The notes under the pieces were generated by a model, which was not told the origin of the DNA, made no database searches, and saw nothing but the letters and a program-made list of their open reading frames with translations. DNA of 61,229 nt from CAZHGD01 sp964531735 (lineage in GTDB: Bacteria > Armatimonadota > UBA10988). The DNA lies in the NCBI GenBank assembly GCA_964531735.1, contig CAZHGD010000020.1:1-61229 (forward strand), given 5' to 3'. Positions 16,781 through 26,019 of this stretch are shown here, piece after piece; positions within the stretch are counted from its first letter, which is position 1, and the number at the start of each line of letters is the position of its first letter. A program made the position numbers and the translations under genes.

Positions 16781-18073
16781 ATGCCGGAGCTGGTCGACCA
16801 GGCTCGGATCGAGGTCCGGGCCGGGCGCGGCGGTGACGGCGCGTCGCACTTTCGACGCGAGAAGTATGCGCCCCGTGGGGGCCCCGACGGCGGTGACGGC
16901 GGGCGCGGTGGCGATGTGATCCTGGAAGTCGATGAGGGTCTGCGGACTCTCATCGATTTTCGCTATGCGAAGCGCTTCCACGCCGAAGACGGCCGGCCAG
17001 GCGGCGACAACGACTGCACCGGCCCCAGCGGCAGCAGAGTCGTGGTCAAGGTGCCACCGGGCACGCTCGTCTATGACGACGAGAGCGGGCGCCTGCTGGC
17101 CGACCTGTCGGCTCCGGGTCAGACGCTCCTGGTCTGCCGCGGCGGCCGCGGCGGCCATGGGAACGCGCACTTCGTCTCGCCGACCAACCAGGCCCCGACG
17201 ATCCGCGAGCGCGGCGAGCCCGGCGCGGAACACCAGCTCCGCCTGGAACTCAAGCTGCTCGCCGATGTGGCGCTCGTCGGCTACCCGAACGTCGGCAAGT
17301 CCACCCTCATCTCACGACTCAGCGCGGCGCGACCGAAGATCGCCAACTACCCGTTCACGACGCTCACGCCGAACCTCGGTGTGGTGCGCGTAGACGAGGG
17401 CATGAGCTTCGTGCTCGCCGACCTGCCCGGCCTGATCGAGGGCGCCGCCGAGGGTAAGGGGCTCGGACACCAGTTCCTGGCGCACCTGGAGCGGGCCCGC
17501 GGCATCGTCCACGTGCTGGACCTGTCGGGCTTCGAGCGGCCCGATCCCGTCGCCGACTATGAGGTCATCCGCCACGAACTGGCCGCCTACGACGCTGGCC
17601 TGGCGGCGCTGCCCGAGGTGGTGGTGCTCAACAAGGTCGACCTGCCCGCGGCGGCGGAGCGCGCCCCGGAGATTGAGGCCGAACTGCGGCGGCGCGGCGT
17701 GCGCCGCGTCTGCCAGGTCTCGGCAGTAAGTGGCCAGGGGTTGCCGGCGGTGCTGCAGACGCTCAGCGCGCTGCTCCGCGAGGAGCCGGCCGAGACTGTG
17801 GTGGCGCGCCGGGCTGCCGAATCCGCCGACGAGGAGCCCGAACCGACGGCCGACGGCTATGAGGTCGCCGAGTTGGAGGAGGGGCTGTTCGAGGTCAGCG
17901 GCCGCGAGGTGGAGCGGCTGGTGGCCATGTGCGACCTGAACAACGACGAGGCGCTGATGCGCCTGCATCGGCAGCTCACCCGCCTGGGCGTCATCGCCGC
18001 CCTGCGCGACGCCGGCTGCCAGGACGGCGATGTGGTGAAGATCGGCGAGGAGTACCTCGACTTCACCGAGTAG
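16781..18073 (+). CDS. obgE: Obg-family GTPase
   Basis: The 430-aa ribosome-assembly and stress GTPase has the Gly-rich Obg domain (residues 1-158), the G domain and a C-terminal OCT domain. Visible motifs are G1 GYPNVGKST, G3 DLPGLIEGA and G4 NKVD. The tail (about 345-430) contains the Obg C-terminal motif ending KIGEEYLDF. ATG 16781 is adjacent to the rpmA stop; the frame is open further upstream inside rpmA but begins with no homology there. Confidence 0.97.
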   Translation: MPELVDQARIEVRAGRGGDGASHFRREKYAPRGGPDGGDGGRGGDVILEVDEGLRTLIDFRYAKRFHAEDGRPGGDNDCTGPSGSRVVVKVPPGTLVYDDESGRLLADLSAPGQTLLVCRGGRGGHGNAHFVSPTNQAPTIRERGEPGAEHQLRLELKLLADVALVGYPNVGKSTLISRLSAARPKIANYPFTTLTPNLGVVRVDEGMSFVLADLPGLIEGAAEGKGLGHQFLAHLERARGIVHVLDLSGFERPDPVADYEVIRHELAAYDAGLAALPEVVVLNKVDLPAAAERAPEIEAELRRRGVRRVCQVSAVSGQGLPAVLQTLSALLREEPAETVVARRAAESADEEPEPTADGYEVAELEEGLFEVSGREVERLVAMCDLNNDEALMRLHRQLTRLGVIAALRDAGCQDGDVVKIGEEYLDFTE

Positions 18074-18105
18074 CCGGTCCGCTGCGCTAGAGCACCGAGA
18101 ACTCC

Positions 18106-19014
18106 ATGGTCTTCGCCGTGCTGACCGCGGTGTTGTTTTCGTTCTCGATGTTCTTCGCGACGCGCTCCACGCGCGCCGTCGGTGTCGAGCGGGCCACGCT
18201 CGCGCGCATTCTGCTGGCCACCGCCGTGCTCGGTCTGTGGTCCGCGACGGTTGGCGCTCGCCTCCCCCGCGCCTGCACCATCTGGCTGCTGGCCAGTGGC
18301 ATTGTCGGCATGGGCCTGGGCGATGTGGCCCTGTTCTACGCCATCCCACGGTGTGGCGGCCGGCTGACGGCGCTCCTGGCGCAGTGCGCCGCGGTGCCGC
18401 TGGCGGTGATGGTCGAGTGGCTGTGGCTAGGCCAGACCATCGACCTCGCGCACCTGGTCGTGGTGATGGTCATCGTCTCCGGGCTGGGCCTGTCGCTATC
18501 GCCGGACCGCACCACCGAGCCCGCCGCGGCCGTGTCGCGGCTCGAGTTCTGGCTGGGGGTGACCGCTGGTGTCGGCAGCGCGCTGGGCATGGCGCTCGGC
18601 GCCGTGCTGACGCGCCGCGCCATCGACAGCTTGCCGGCCGGCGCCGCCTGGGACGGGGGCACCGCCGCGTTCTACCGCATGGTGACCGGCGCCATCACGA
18701 CGCTGCTCTTCTACCGCCCGGTGCTGGGCCACTGGCATCGCACGTTGCGCGCCCGCCCGGGCCTGCCGGCGTTCCGGCGCTACGGCAACACAGTGGCCAA
18801 CGCCCTCTGCGGCTCAGTGCTCGGCGTGGCGGTCATGCAGCAGGCCCTGCTCACCGTGCCCGCCGGCGTGGTCATGGCCGTCGTCTCGACCGCCCCCATC
18901 GGCACCATGGTGCTGCTGTGGGCCTTCGAGCAGCAGCGCCCCACCCCACGGGCCACCGTCGGCGCTCTGGTCGCCGTTGGCGGCGTCGTGGCGCTGCAAC
19001 TGATGGCCCTCTAG
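18106..19014 (+). CDS. EamA/DMT family transporter
   Basis: The 302-aa membrane protein has about ten hydrophobic helices arranged as two EamA repeats (1-130 and 150-300) separated by a short charged loop (SPDRTTEPAAAVSRLE). This is the drug/metabolite transporter layout. The substrate is not predictable. It starts 33 bases after obgE and its end faces the sialidase-like gene. Confidence 0.85.
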   Translation: MVFAVLTAVLFSFSMFFATRSTRAVGVERATLARILLATAVLGLWSATVGARLPRACTIWLLASGIVGMGLGDVALFYAIPRCGGRLTALLAQCAAVPLAVMVEWLWLGQTIDLAHLVVVMVIVSGLGLSLSPDRTTEPAAAVSRLEFWLGVTAGVGSALGMALGAVLTRRAIDSLPAGAAWDGGTAAFYRMVTGAITTLLFYRPVLGHWHRTLRARPGLPAFRRYGNTVANALCGSVLGVAVMQQALLTVPAGVVMAVVSTAPIGTMVLLWAFEQQRPTPRATVGALVAVGGVVALQLMAL

Positions 19015-19100
19015 GCTGCCGCTCGGCGATCCTGGCCGGTCGGGGCGGGGCCTGGTGCCCGCCCTGTCACTGCCCGGTAGGCGCTTGGTGGCCCGCAGCC

Positions 19101-19120
19101 GGGCGACCCGAGGGTCGCCC
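19101..19120. repeat. Palindrome between convergent genes
   Basis: GGGCGACCC (19101-19109) and GGGTCGCCC (19112-19120) form a perfect inverted repeat around GA, inside a 148-base gap between the convergent EamA and sialidase-like genes. The extended sequence resembles the widely dispersed GTAGGGGCGACCC-type repeats of GC-rich bacteria. It may also help to stop transcription. Confidence 0.6.
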
Positions 19121-19162
19121 CTACGGGACAGCGTCACCGGCAGGTTGCGGTCCCCCGCCGGT

Positions 19163-20413
19163 TCACTTACCGTGGCCCTTCCGCGGTGCCTGCGGCCGGC
19201 ATATGAGCAGCTTCAGCTTCGACCGCGGACCAACCAGGCGCCGCGCGAGGACGTCGGCCTCGGTGAACCGCGCCAGCAGCACCTCACCGTCCGTGCTGCG
19301 GTTCCGGTCGTAGGAGATGTAGAGCGTGCCGTCGGGCGCCTGGCAGCCGTCAGGATACGAGACGCCGGGCCGGTCGTCCAGGATCAGGCCACCCTCCCAG
19401 GTGTGACCATCATCGGCCGACAGCCAGGCACTCAGCTTCACGCGGCCCTGATGCGCGTTGACGGCGTCGCCGTGCTTGACCAGCAGCACGCGGCCGGAGG
19501 CCAGGCGCCGCAGGTGGAAGCGCGCGTTGGGTTGCCGGATGCCCGGTGGCTCGGTCGGCACCGCCCAGGTCCGCCCGCCGTCGGCCGAGGTGGACTGCAT
19601 GATGCCCTTGGTGTTGCGCGCCAGCATCCAGAGCGTGCCGTCGCGCCGCTCGACGAGCATGTGCTCGTGCCAGTCGGGGTCGGGGAACCGCACCGCCCCG
19701 CGCCGCTGCCAGGTGGCCCCCTGGTCGCTCGAAGCGAACACGTTGGCGCCGCGGTACGGGTCCAGTTCCTTGAACTGCCCGTGGAACGGCCCGAACCCCT
19801 CGCGCTGGTCGAGCGAGATCGGCAACAGCCACTCGCCGGTCGACAGCACCGTCGGCTTGTTCAGCATCACGCCGTGCCAGATGCGCCGCGGCTCGGACCA
19901 GGTCGGACGCGCGGCATCGGGCTGCTCGCAGACGGTTGCCCAGACGCCGGCCCGCCCGTCGAACATGTCCATCGACTGGTCGAAGAACAGCCACAGCCGG
20001 CCCAACGGATCGGTCCACAGGTTGCCCACCAACACACTGCGATCCATCGGCAGATGCTTCGAGTGCCCGTCAACCGCCAGACACGGCTTCGACCAGGTCT
20101 CGCCGTCGTCATCGCTCCAGGCCAACAGGAAGTACGCTTTGGGGCTGTCGCCACCGGCGACCCAACAGGCCCACAAGCGACCCTTGGGCGTCCGCTCCAG
20201 GCCGATGGTCATGCCGTAGTCGAGACGGTCGTAATCGTACTCGGGCAGCGGTGACGTGTTCAGCAGCGGCGGAATCAGGGCCAGGTCGGCGATGCGCCGC
20301 ATGACGTCGAGTTCGTAGGCCCGGACTTCGGCCGGCGTCATCCGGGCGAAGCGCGCTTCATCGCCGTCGGCCGCGCCCAGCGCGGTGAGCAGGAACGCCG
20401 TGAGCGTCGGCAT
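19163..20413 (-). CDS. Sialidase-like six-bladed beta-propeller (BNR/Asp-box) protein
   Basis: The 416-aa protein contains at least four Asp-box (S-x-D-x-G-x-x-W) motifs: SDDDGETW, SSDQGATW, SADGGRTW and SADDGHTW, spread over the length as in exo-alpha-sialidases. No clear signal peptide follows ATG 20413, which has an AGGAG Shine-Dalgarno. It is the last gene of a minus-strand operon with an FAD oxidoreductase, a GATase-like protein and an MFS carrier. Asp-boxes mark the propeller fold rather than activity, so the substrate remains open. Confidence 0.8.
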   Translation of the reverse strand: MPTLTAFLLTALGAADGDEARFARMTPAEVRAYELDVMRRIADLALIPPLLNTSPLPEYDYDRLDYGMTIGLERTPKGRLWACWVAGGDSPKAYFLLAWSDDDGETWSKPCLAVDGHSKHLPMDRSVLVGNLWTDPLGRLWLFFDQSMDMFDGRAGVWATVCEQPDAARPTWSEPRRIWHGVMLNKPTVLSTGEWLLPISLDQREGFGPFHGQFKELDPYRGANVFASSDQGATWQRRGAVRFPDPDWHEHMLVERRDGTLWMLARNTKGIMQSTSADGGRTWAVPTEPPGIRQPNARFHLRRLASGRVLLVKHGDAVNAHQGRVKLSAWLSADDGHTWEGGLILDDRPGVSYPDGCQAPDGTLYISYDRNRSTDGEVLLARFTEADVLARRLVGPRSKLKLLICRPQAPRKGHGK

Positions 20414-20441
20414 GGGTGGCTCCTTCTGGTCGCGCCTGTCG

Positions 20442-21680
20442 TCAGGCGTCGGTCTTGAGCAGATCCGGCTCCAGGATGCCGCCGCGCGCGCGGACCTCGG
20501 CCTGCACGCGGGCCACCGGCAAGCCGTGTACGTCGCCGCCGCTCTCGCGAACCGCCAGAGCCGCCGTCACGCCGGCGGCTTCGCCGGTCACACCACAGGT
20601 CGGAATGGCGCGCGTCACGTCCCACACCGTCGTGTCGGCCGACATGCAGCGGCCGGCGACCAGCAGGTTGTGGTTCCGCTCGCCGCGCAAGCTGCGCAGC
20701 GGCACGCACCAGATTGGCCCGGACTTGCGCCAGTCGCCGGTCATCGCCACGCAGTCGTCGAGCCACACATGATCGTCGGCTTCACGTAGCGACCAGCTCG
20801 ACACCAGCCGGCGCGTCATGCGGAAGCTCGGGATGGACCCGATGGCGAACGGCTGGATCTCCACGCCCGGATTGGCCAGCCGCAGTTCGTCCATCTGCTC
20901 GCGGAACCAGGCCCGCGTCTGGAGGACGTGCTGCGTCACGTCGCGCGCGCAGTCGCCGGCGAAGAACGGACCTTCCGACTTCTCCTTGCGCGTGTAGCAG
21001 TCGAACGACTTGCTGATCGCCCGCAGCGACAGCCGCTCATCCTTCAGCACGTAGTGCCAGCCGGCCAGGACATTGCTGTCGAGCGATTCGGTCTGTTCAC
21101 CCGCCAGAGCGCACACATCCGCGTCGCCCGAGGCATCGACCACGGCGCCGCACGCGAACGCGGTCCGGCCGTCCTTGTTCTCGACGATCAGGTGACTGAT
21201 GCGGCCGTCGGCCGTACGGCAACCGCACAGCCGCGTGTCGTACCAAAGGTCGATGCCGGCCTCACCGATCATCGCCTCCATTTCCATCTGGAAGGCATAT
21301 GGATTGAACCGCGCGTCGTAGCGCTGACGGCGGCGTTCCTCGAGCGAGCCGCCAGCGCTCCAGCAGTCCGGCACCTTCTGCAGGCCGAGATGCTCGCGGT
21401 TCTGCTGCAGGTCGCACACGGAGCGCAGCAGCAGTTCTTCGCAGACGCCGCCGATGACCTGCTGCCCGTGCCCATCACAGATCGGCAGGTAGACGATCAC
21501 GTTGCCGAGCGTGGCCAGGCCACCCAGCCCGTACTCCTTCTCCACCAAGGCCACCTGCACGCCGGACCGCGCCGCCGCCAGCGCGGCGGCCACGCCGGCA
21601 ATGCCGCCACCCACCACCACCACGTCGTACTGGGCCACCACCGGCAGGTCGCGGGCCGGTTCCTGGATTGTCTGCGTCAT
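20442..21680 (-). CDS. FAD-dependent oxidoreductase (FAD_oxidored family)
   Basis: The 412-aa protein has an N-terminal dinucleotide-binding motif VVVVGGGIAGVAAALAAARSG (GxGxxG) with LVEKEYGLGG following. A mid-protein ACGAVVDASGDADV motif and a C-terminal GRCMSADTTVWDVTR...GEAAG segment are typical of the PF12831-type family common in Planctomycetota-like gene clusters. The start is ATG 21680, behind AGGTGGAGC. The substrate is unknown. Gaps to the neighbouring operon genes are 28 and 75 bases. Confidence 0.85.
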   Translation of the reverse strand: MTQTIQEPARDLPVVAQYDVVVVGGGIAGVAAALAAARSGVQVALVEKEYGLGGLATLGNVIVYLPICDGHGQQVIGGVCEELLLRSVCDLQQNREHLGLQKVPDCWSAGGSLEERRRQRYDARFNPYAFQMEMEAMIGEAGIDLWYDTRLCGCRTADGRISHLIVENKDGRTAFACGAVVDASGDADVCALAGEQTESLDSNVLAGWHYVLKDERLSLRAISKSFDCYTRKEKSEGPFFAGDCARDVTQHVLQTRAWFREQMDELRLANPGVEIQPFAIGSIPSFRMTRRLVSSWSLREADDHVWLDDCVAMTGDWRKSGPIWCVPLRSLRGERNHNLLVAGRCMSADTTVWDVTRAIPTCGVTGEAAGVTAALAVRESGGDVHGLPVARVQAEVRARGGILEPDLLKTDA

Positions 21681-21755
21681 CGCTCCACCTTGTCCGTCCA
21701 CACGCCGGCACCCTCTGGCCGCGTGTGCCCTTCATTGCTCCCGGGCGCACCGTCG

Positions 21756-22439
21756 CTACGCGGGATACACCATCCTCACGAAGTTGGCGATGACCTGCCG
21801 GCCATCGGGATAGTCGTCGGTCCAGGCTTCGGCGTGGAACTGCAGGCCGTAGAGCGGCCGCGTTTCGTGCCGCATCGCCTGGATGCGGCAGTCCCCGGTG
21901 GAGGCCAGCAGTCGGAAGCCCGGCGGCAGCGTCTTGATCTCGCAGTAATGGGCCTCCGGCACGCGGATGCGCGTCGGCAAGCCCTCGAATAGCGGATCCG
22001 GCTGCACGATGGCCACCTCGTGGATGCCCGCCTCCATGTACCACCCGGCGTGGTACTCGGGGCGCCAGTCGGGCTCACCCGGCGCCAGCCGGCGCATCGG
22101 CTCATCGGCCAGTTGGGCGACTCGACGCAGGTCGCAGTTGAACGCGAAGCCCATGAGCTGATGCCCACCGCAGGCCGCGAGCACGGGCAACTCGGTGGTG
22201 TGCAGCAGGTCGGAGACACCCACCAACTGGTCGACCGGCACCTTGTCCCAGCCGTAGCCGAAGCCACTGATGAACACCCCGGCGATCGGCAGCGATGCCA
22301 CGTACTCGGGTGTCACCTGGGGGAAGTTGGTCACCAGGCAGGGCCGCCCCGACAGGACCTCGAGCCGCCGCTTGACCGACCAGTGTCCACCCGCGGTGTC
22401 GTAGTTGTCCGGGTGGGTCATGTCCACCAGCAGCAACAT
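21756..22439 (-). CDS. Class I glutamine amidotransferase-like protein
   Basis: The 227-aa protein has the class I GATase nucleophile elbow LAACGGHQLMG (G-x-C-x-G-x-Q-like) and the C-terminal LQFHAEAW containing the catalytic His and Glu. It is a stand-alone domain without a synthetase partner, similar to gamma-glutamyl hydrolase or PuuD-type enzymes. ATG 22439 is chosen for its AGGAGG and because the protein starts MLLLVDMTHP; the longer frame runs into the MFS gene. It is part of the four-gene minus-strand operon. Confidence 0.75.
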   Translation of the reverse strand: MLLLVDMTHPDNYDTAGGHWSVKRRLEVLSGRPCLVTNFPQVTPEYVASLPIAGVFISGFGYGWDKVPVDQLVGVSDLLHTTELPVLAACGGHQLMGFAFNCDLRRVAQLADEPMRRLAPGEPDWRPEYHAGWYMEAGIHEVAIVQPDPLFEGLPTRIRVPEAHYCEIKTLPPGFRLLASTGDCRIQAMRHETRPLYGLQFHAEAWTDDYPDGRQVIANFVRMVYPA

Positions 22440-22488
22440 TGTCAACCGACCTCCTGCCAGGCGAGGCCACACCGCCTTGGCGTGGCCA

Positions 22489-23721
22489 TTATGCCACACC
22501 GTCCGGCGTCGTGGGTGACCAAGGCACCTGGGCCCGCATCCAGCGCGAGCCGCCGAGCAGCAGCACCGCCAAGCAGATCATCGTAGCCGGCAGCACCGTC
22601 ATGGCCCAGCGCAGACCACAGGCGTCGCCCAGCGCGCCGATCAGCCACGGCACCACGATGCAACCGGTGACACCGGCCGCCGAGAGGAAGGCGAACAGCG
22701 TCGTCGACCCACAGGCCAGGTAGTCGGAGGCGACGGCCAACAGTGTCGGCCAGAAGCAGGCCACGAACAGGCCGCCCAACGCGAACAGGGTCCACGCCCC
22801 GGCCACGGTGTTGGCACCCAGCAGGCCGCTCGTCGCCAGCGCGCACAGCACCGCGGAGACCAGCAGCAGCCGCAGCGCCCCGAGACGGACCACCACGACA
22901 CCGCTCGCCAGGCGACCGAGCGCCATGAACCCGCCGTAGAGCATGGTGGCCGCGGCCCCTTCGCGAGGAGAGGCCGACAACACGCTGGCCATGTAGTTCG
23001 GGGCCCAGGACGTCAGCCCGGCCTCGCAGCCGCCGCCAAGCACCATGGCCACCATCAGGAGCCAGAACAGCGGCCGGCGCACGAAGCCGGTGGCGCTACC
23101 GGCCCGGCCGCCCTCGACCGGGCGCGGCGGCTGCGGGTAGCGGGGCGTCAGGTAGAGCACCGCGCAGACCAGCGGCGGCGCGGCCCAGGCCGCGAACGCC
23201 AGTCGCCAACCGCAGCCCCGCTGGAGCAGTTCGCCTGTGCTCCAGGCGCCCGCTACCAGCCCGAGCGAGAACAGGCCGTTCATCAGGTTGAGCGCCCGGG
23301 CCGACCGCGCCGGATTGAGTTGCGCTACCAGCGGGTTGATGAGCGCCTCGACGACGCCGAAGCCCAGGCCGGTCAGCACCGTCACCTGAAGCAACTGACC
23401 ATAGGTGTGGACGGCAGCGGTAAGCACTTGGCCGACGGCGATGGCGATGAGCCCGACGGTCATGAAGTAGCGCTTGACCGGCCGCTCGGCCAGCGGACCC
23501 ACCGCGAGCAAGGCCACCGTCAGCATCGCCATGCGCAGGCTCACCAGGAACCCGCGCTGAGTGTAGTCGAGGCCCAGGTCACGGCCCAGCGCGTCCAGGC
23601 AGACGGCCGGCAGCACCTGCACACCGCCGAACAGGACCATACACAGTGCCGAGGCCGCCATCAGCCGACCGTAGGCCGGCGCCGCGTTCGGTTGGTCCGA
23701 CGGTCTGCCCATAGCTACCAT
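22489..23721 (-). CDS. Major facilitator superfamily transporter
   Basis: The 410-aa protein has about 12 hydrophobic helices in two halves joined by a charged loop (TPRYPQPPRPVEGG). The first half contains the MFS helix 2-3 loop region (GPLAERPVKRYFM). It resembles sugar- or fucose-type permeases. ATG 23721 or 23712 are possible starts; the upstream open frame is Pro/Gly-rich and not membrane-like. As the first gene of the operon with sialidase-like and oxidoreductase genes, it may import the released sugar. Confidence 0.82.
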   Translation of the reverse strand: MVAMGRPSDQPNAAPAYGRLMAASALCMVLFGGVQVLPAVCLDALGRDLGLDYTQRGFLVSLRMAMLTVALLAVGPLAERPVKRYFMTVGLIAIAVGQVLTAAVHTYGQLLQVTVLTGLGFGVVEALINPLVAQLNPARSARALNLMNGLFSLGLVAGAWSTGELLQRGCGWRLAFAAWAAPPLVCAVLYLTPRYPQPPRPVEGGRAGSATGFVRRPLFWLLMVAMVLGGGCEAGLTSWAPNYMASVLSASPREGAAATMLYGGFMALGRLASGVVVVRLGALRLLLVSAVLCALATSGLLGANTVAGAWTLFALGGLFVACFWPTLLAVASDYLACGSTTLFAFLSAAGVTGCIVVPWLIGALGDACGLRWAMTVLPATMICLAVLLLGGSRWMRAQVPWSPTTPDGVA

Positions 23722-23814
23722 CACCGACCCGCCAACGGCAGGGCCGCCAGGTGCTGGAAGCTGCCCGGCGGCCCTGGTTGACCATCTCGCCGCCCGCAAG
23801 GCGACACCGCCTGG

Positions 23815-24582
23815 TTAGCGCAGAATCGCCGCCACGCCCGCGTCGTTGACGACGCCGTGGAAGGTTGCCGCCTGGCGGTTGTCGGTCGTCGTGGAGTACG
23901 CCCCGCCGGCCGCCCCGATGCGGTAGACCGGGTTGCCGCGGTTGGCCAGGTCATTGGCCGTGTTGCCTGTCCTGGTGCAGGGCACCGCCTTCACATGGCC
24001 GTCGGCAAACGAACTGTCGCAGGTGTCATTGTGCCGCGCCTGGCACGGTGCCGTGCCGTAGGTGGCCGTACCGCTGAAGTTGCGCTGCAGAATGGCATCG
24101 GCCCACAGCGCCGTCTCGGCGGCCCGTGTGACCTCCGATAGCGCGATCACCGCGTGGTTGCTGCCGGTCACCGCGTTGTTCGGTCCGTCCTCGACCAGCG
24201 CGAAGTTCGGCGCGTAGCTAGCCGACCACACTTGCGGCGTCGCCGGCAGGCCGAGCAACTGGAAGTGCGCGCTCAGCAGCGGCGTCGAGTCCGACGGGCA
24301 GGCCATGATCTGGACGTTCTTCACATACGGCTGGCACAGGTCGAACACCGTCACGGTCCGGCCGCCGGCCACGGTGATGTTGTACGGGTACTTCTCGTCG
24401 TAGTCCTGCACGTACTGCAGCGTGGACAGTGAGAGCTGCTTGAGATTGCTCTGACAGCTCGACTGGCGCGATTTCTCGCGCGCTTTGGCGAACACGGGGA
24501 ACAGAATCGCCGCCAGAATGGCGATGATCGCTATCACCACCAGCAATTCGATCAGCGTGAACGCACGCAGATTGCGCCTCAT
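23815..24582 (-). CDS. Type IV pseudopilin-like protein (DUF1559-type, H-X9-DG)
   Basis: The 255-aa protein begins MRRNLRAFTLIELLVV, a prepilin leader with the conserved Phe-Thr-Leu-Ile-Glu cleavage site. A hydrophobic helix and LFPVFAKAREKSR follow. The C-terminal ARHNDTCDSSFADGHVK is the H-X9-DG motif of the large pseudopilin families abundant in Planctomycetota and Armatimonadota. ATG 24582 has AGGAGG nine bases upstream. No secretion or pilus ATPase gene is nearby, so its partners are elsewhere. Several Cys residues in the globular part may form disulfides. Confidence 0.9.
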   Translation of the reverse strand: MRRNLRAFTLIELLVVIAIIAILAAILFPVFAKAREKSRQSSCQSNLKQLSLSTLQYVQDYDEKYPYNITVAGGRTVTVFDLCQPYVKNVQIMACPSDSTPLLSAHFQLLGLPATPQVWSASYAPNFALVEDGPNNAVTGSNHAVIALSEVTRAAETALWADAILQRNFSGTATYGTAPCQARHNDTCDSSFADGHVKAVPCTRTGNTANDLANRGNPVYRIGAAGGAYSTTTDNRQAATFHGVVNDAGVAAILR

Positions 24583-24849
24583 CAAACCATGCCTCCTGAC
24601 GCCGCCATCCTCTGTCTTCCCCCAACGGCACCACTATCCGGCTGCCGCTCACTCCCATCCCGGCGTCGCACGCGCATTCGACACGCCGGCGTCGGCACCT
24701 CTTCACCGCCGCGCCAGACTGGTTGGCCGCTCCTCGCCCAACGGCGCGCCACCGAATCCGCCTGCATCGTCTGTCTTGTTCGGCGGCTCTAATCTGTGTC
24801 GACCTGACGACTGACCGGGTTCGTCGGCGTCGGCCGACAGGAAGGCCCC

Positions 24850-25977
24850 ATGCTCGCGCGTTTCCGCCTCCGTTACGGTAGCCGGCTGTTCATCAGTCAC
24901 CTGGCCGCGGTGATCCTGGTCTCCGGCAGTGTCGGCACCTACTTCTACAGCCGGGCGCTGGACAGCCTGATGCGCAGCCTGCGCTCGCGCCTGCAGAACA
25001 GCGCGGCGCTGCTCAGCTACAGCGTCGAGCCCGCCGAACTGGAGGGGATCGTCAGTGAGAAAGACACCCAGCGCGAGGCCTACCAGCGCAACCTGACCAA
25101 ACTGCGCCAAGTGCGCCGCCTCAACCCGGACTTGGCCTTCCTGTACGTGATGCGCAAGGACGGCGACAAGGTCCGCTTCGTCATCGACTCCGACGAGACC
25201 GCCAAGCAGGCGCCGCCGGGGCGCGAGTATACGCCCGTGCCGGACCGCATGTTGGCCGGGTTCGAGTCCGCGTCGGTGGACGACAAGCTCTACCGTGACG
25301 AGTGGGGCGTGTTCCTGTCGGGCTATGCGCCGCTCCACAACGGGCAGGGCCGCTACCTGGTCGGCATGGACATGCGAGCCGACGAGGTGGACTACAAGCT
25401 GGCCGAACTGCGGCTCACCGGCCTGGTCTCGCTGCTGGCCTCGGTCCTGCTGGCCCTGCTCTTCGCGCTGTCGCTGTCGCGCGGACTGTCACGCAGCATC
25501 GAACGCGTCACGCGCCGCTGCCAGCAGGTGGCCGGTGGGCGCCTGGAACCGTCGCGCGATCCGCGCACCTACGACGAGTTCGACGACCTCAACGATTCCT
25601 TCGACCAGATGCTGGCCCAGCTCGGTCAGGCCCGCGAGGAGACCGCCGACGCCCTCGCCGCACTGCGCGTTGCCCGCGACCAACTAACCAGCCAGGTGCA
25701 GCAGCAGTCCGCGCACCTCCAGGACGCGCAGGAGCAGATGGACGTCTTGCGTGGCCTGCTACCGATCTGCTCCTCGTGCAAGAAGATCCGCGACGACCAG
25801 GGCTACTGGCAGCAAGTCGAGGTGTTTGTGGAGGCCCACACCGACGCCCGCTTCACGCACGGCCTGTGCCCGGCGTGTGCGGTGCAGTTGTACGGCGACA
25901 TCCTCTCGAAGGATGCCCTGCGCGAATGCGGGATCGAGCTGGATGACGAGTCCGCCGGCCCCGCGGAAGCGGAGTAG
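24850..25977 (+). CDS. HAMP-domain membrane sensor with C-terminal four-Cys output module
   Basis: The 375-aa protein has a TM helix near residues 18-37, an extracytoplasmic domain of about 150 residues and a second TM near 190-212 (LVSLLASVLLALLFALSLS). A HAMP domain (about 213-265) and a coiled coil (about 265-300) follow. No kinase, GGDEF or chemotaxis domain follows. Instead there is CSSCKKIRDDQGYW...THGLCPACAVQLY, a CxxC...CxxC module otherwise found at the ends of some response regulators and PAS proteins. It may bind zinc. AGGAAGG supports ATG 24850. The output mechanism is unknown. Confidence 0.75.
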   Translation: MLARFRLRYGSRLFISHLAAVILVSGSVGTYFYSRALDSLMRSLRSRLQNSAALLSYSVEPAELEGIVSEKDTQREAYQRNLTKLRQVRRLNPDLAFLYVMRKDGDKVRFVIDSDETAKQAPPGREYTPVPDRMLAGFESASVDDKLYRDEWGVFLSGYAPLHNGQGRYLVGMDMRADEVDYKLAELRLTGLVSLLASVLLALLFALSLSRGLSRSIERVTRRCQQVAGGRLEPSRDPRTYDEFDDLNDSFDQMLAQLGQAREETADALAALRVARDQLTSQVQQQSAHLQDAQEQMDVLRGLLPICSSCKKIRDDQGYWQQVEVFVEAHTDARFTHGLCPACAVQLYGDILSKDALRECGIELDDESAGPAEAE

Positions 25978-26019
25978 ACGGCCGCCGGCGCCGCGAACAG
26001 CGCCGGCGGCCGGGCAGCA

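Noticed and set aside
13903..16953. A 1016-codon open frame on the minus strand
   Set aside because: It lies antisense to the ceramidase-like, tpiA, rplU and rpmA genes, is His/Arg/Gly-rich without domains, and results from the GC bias of the real genes.
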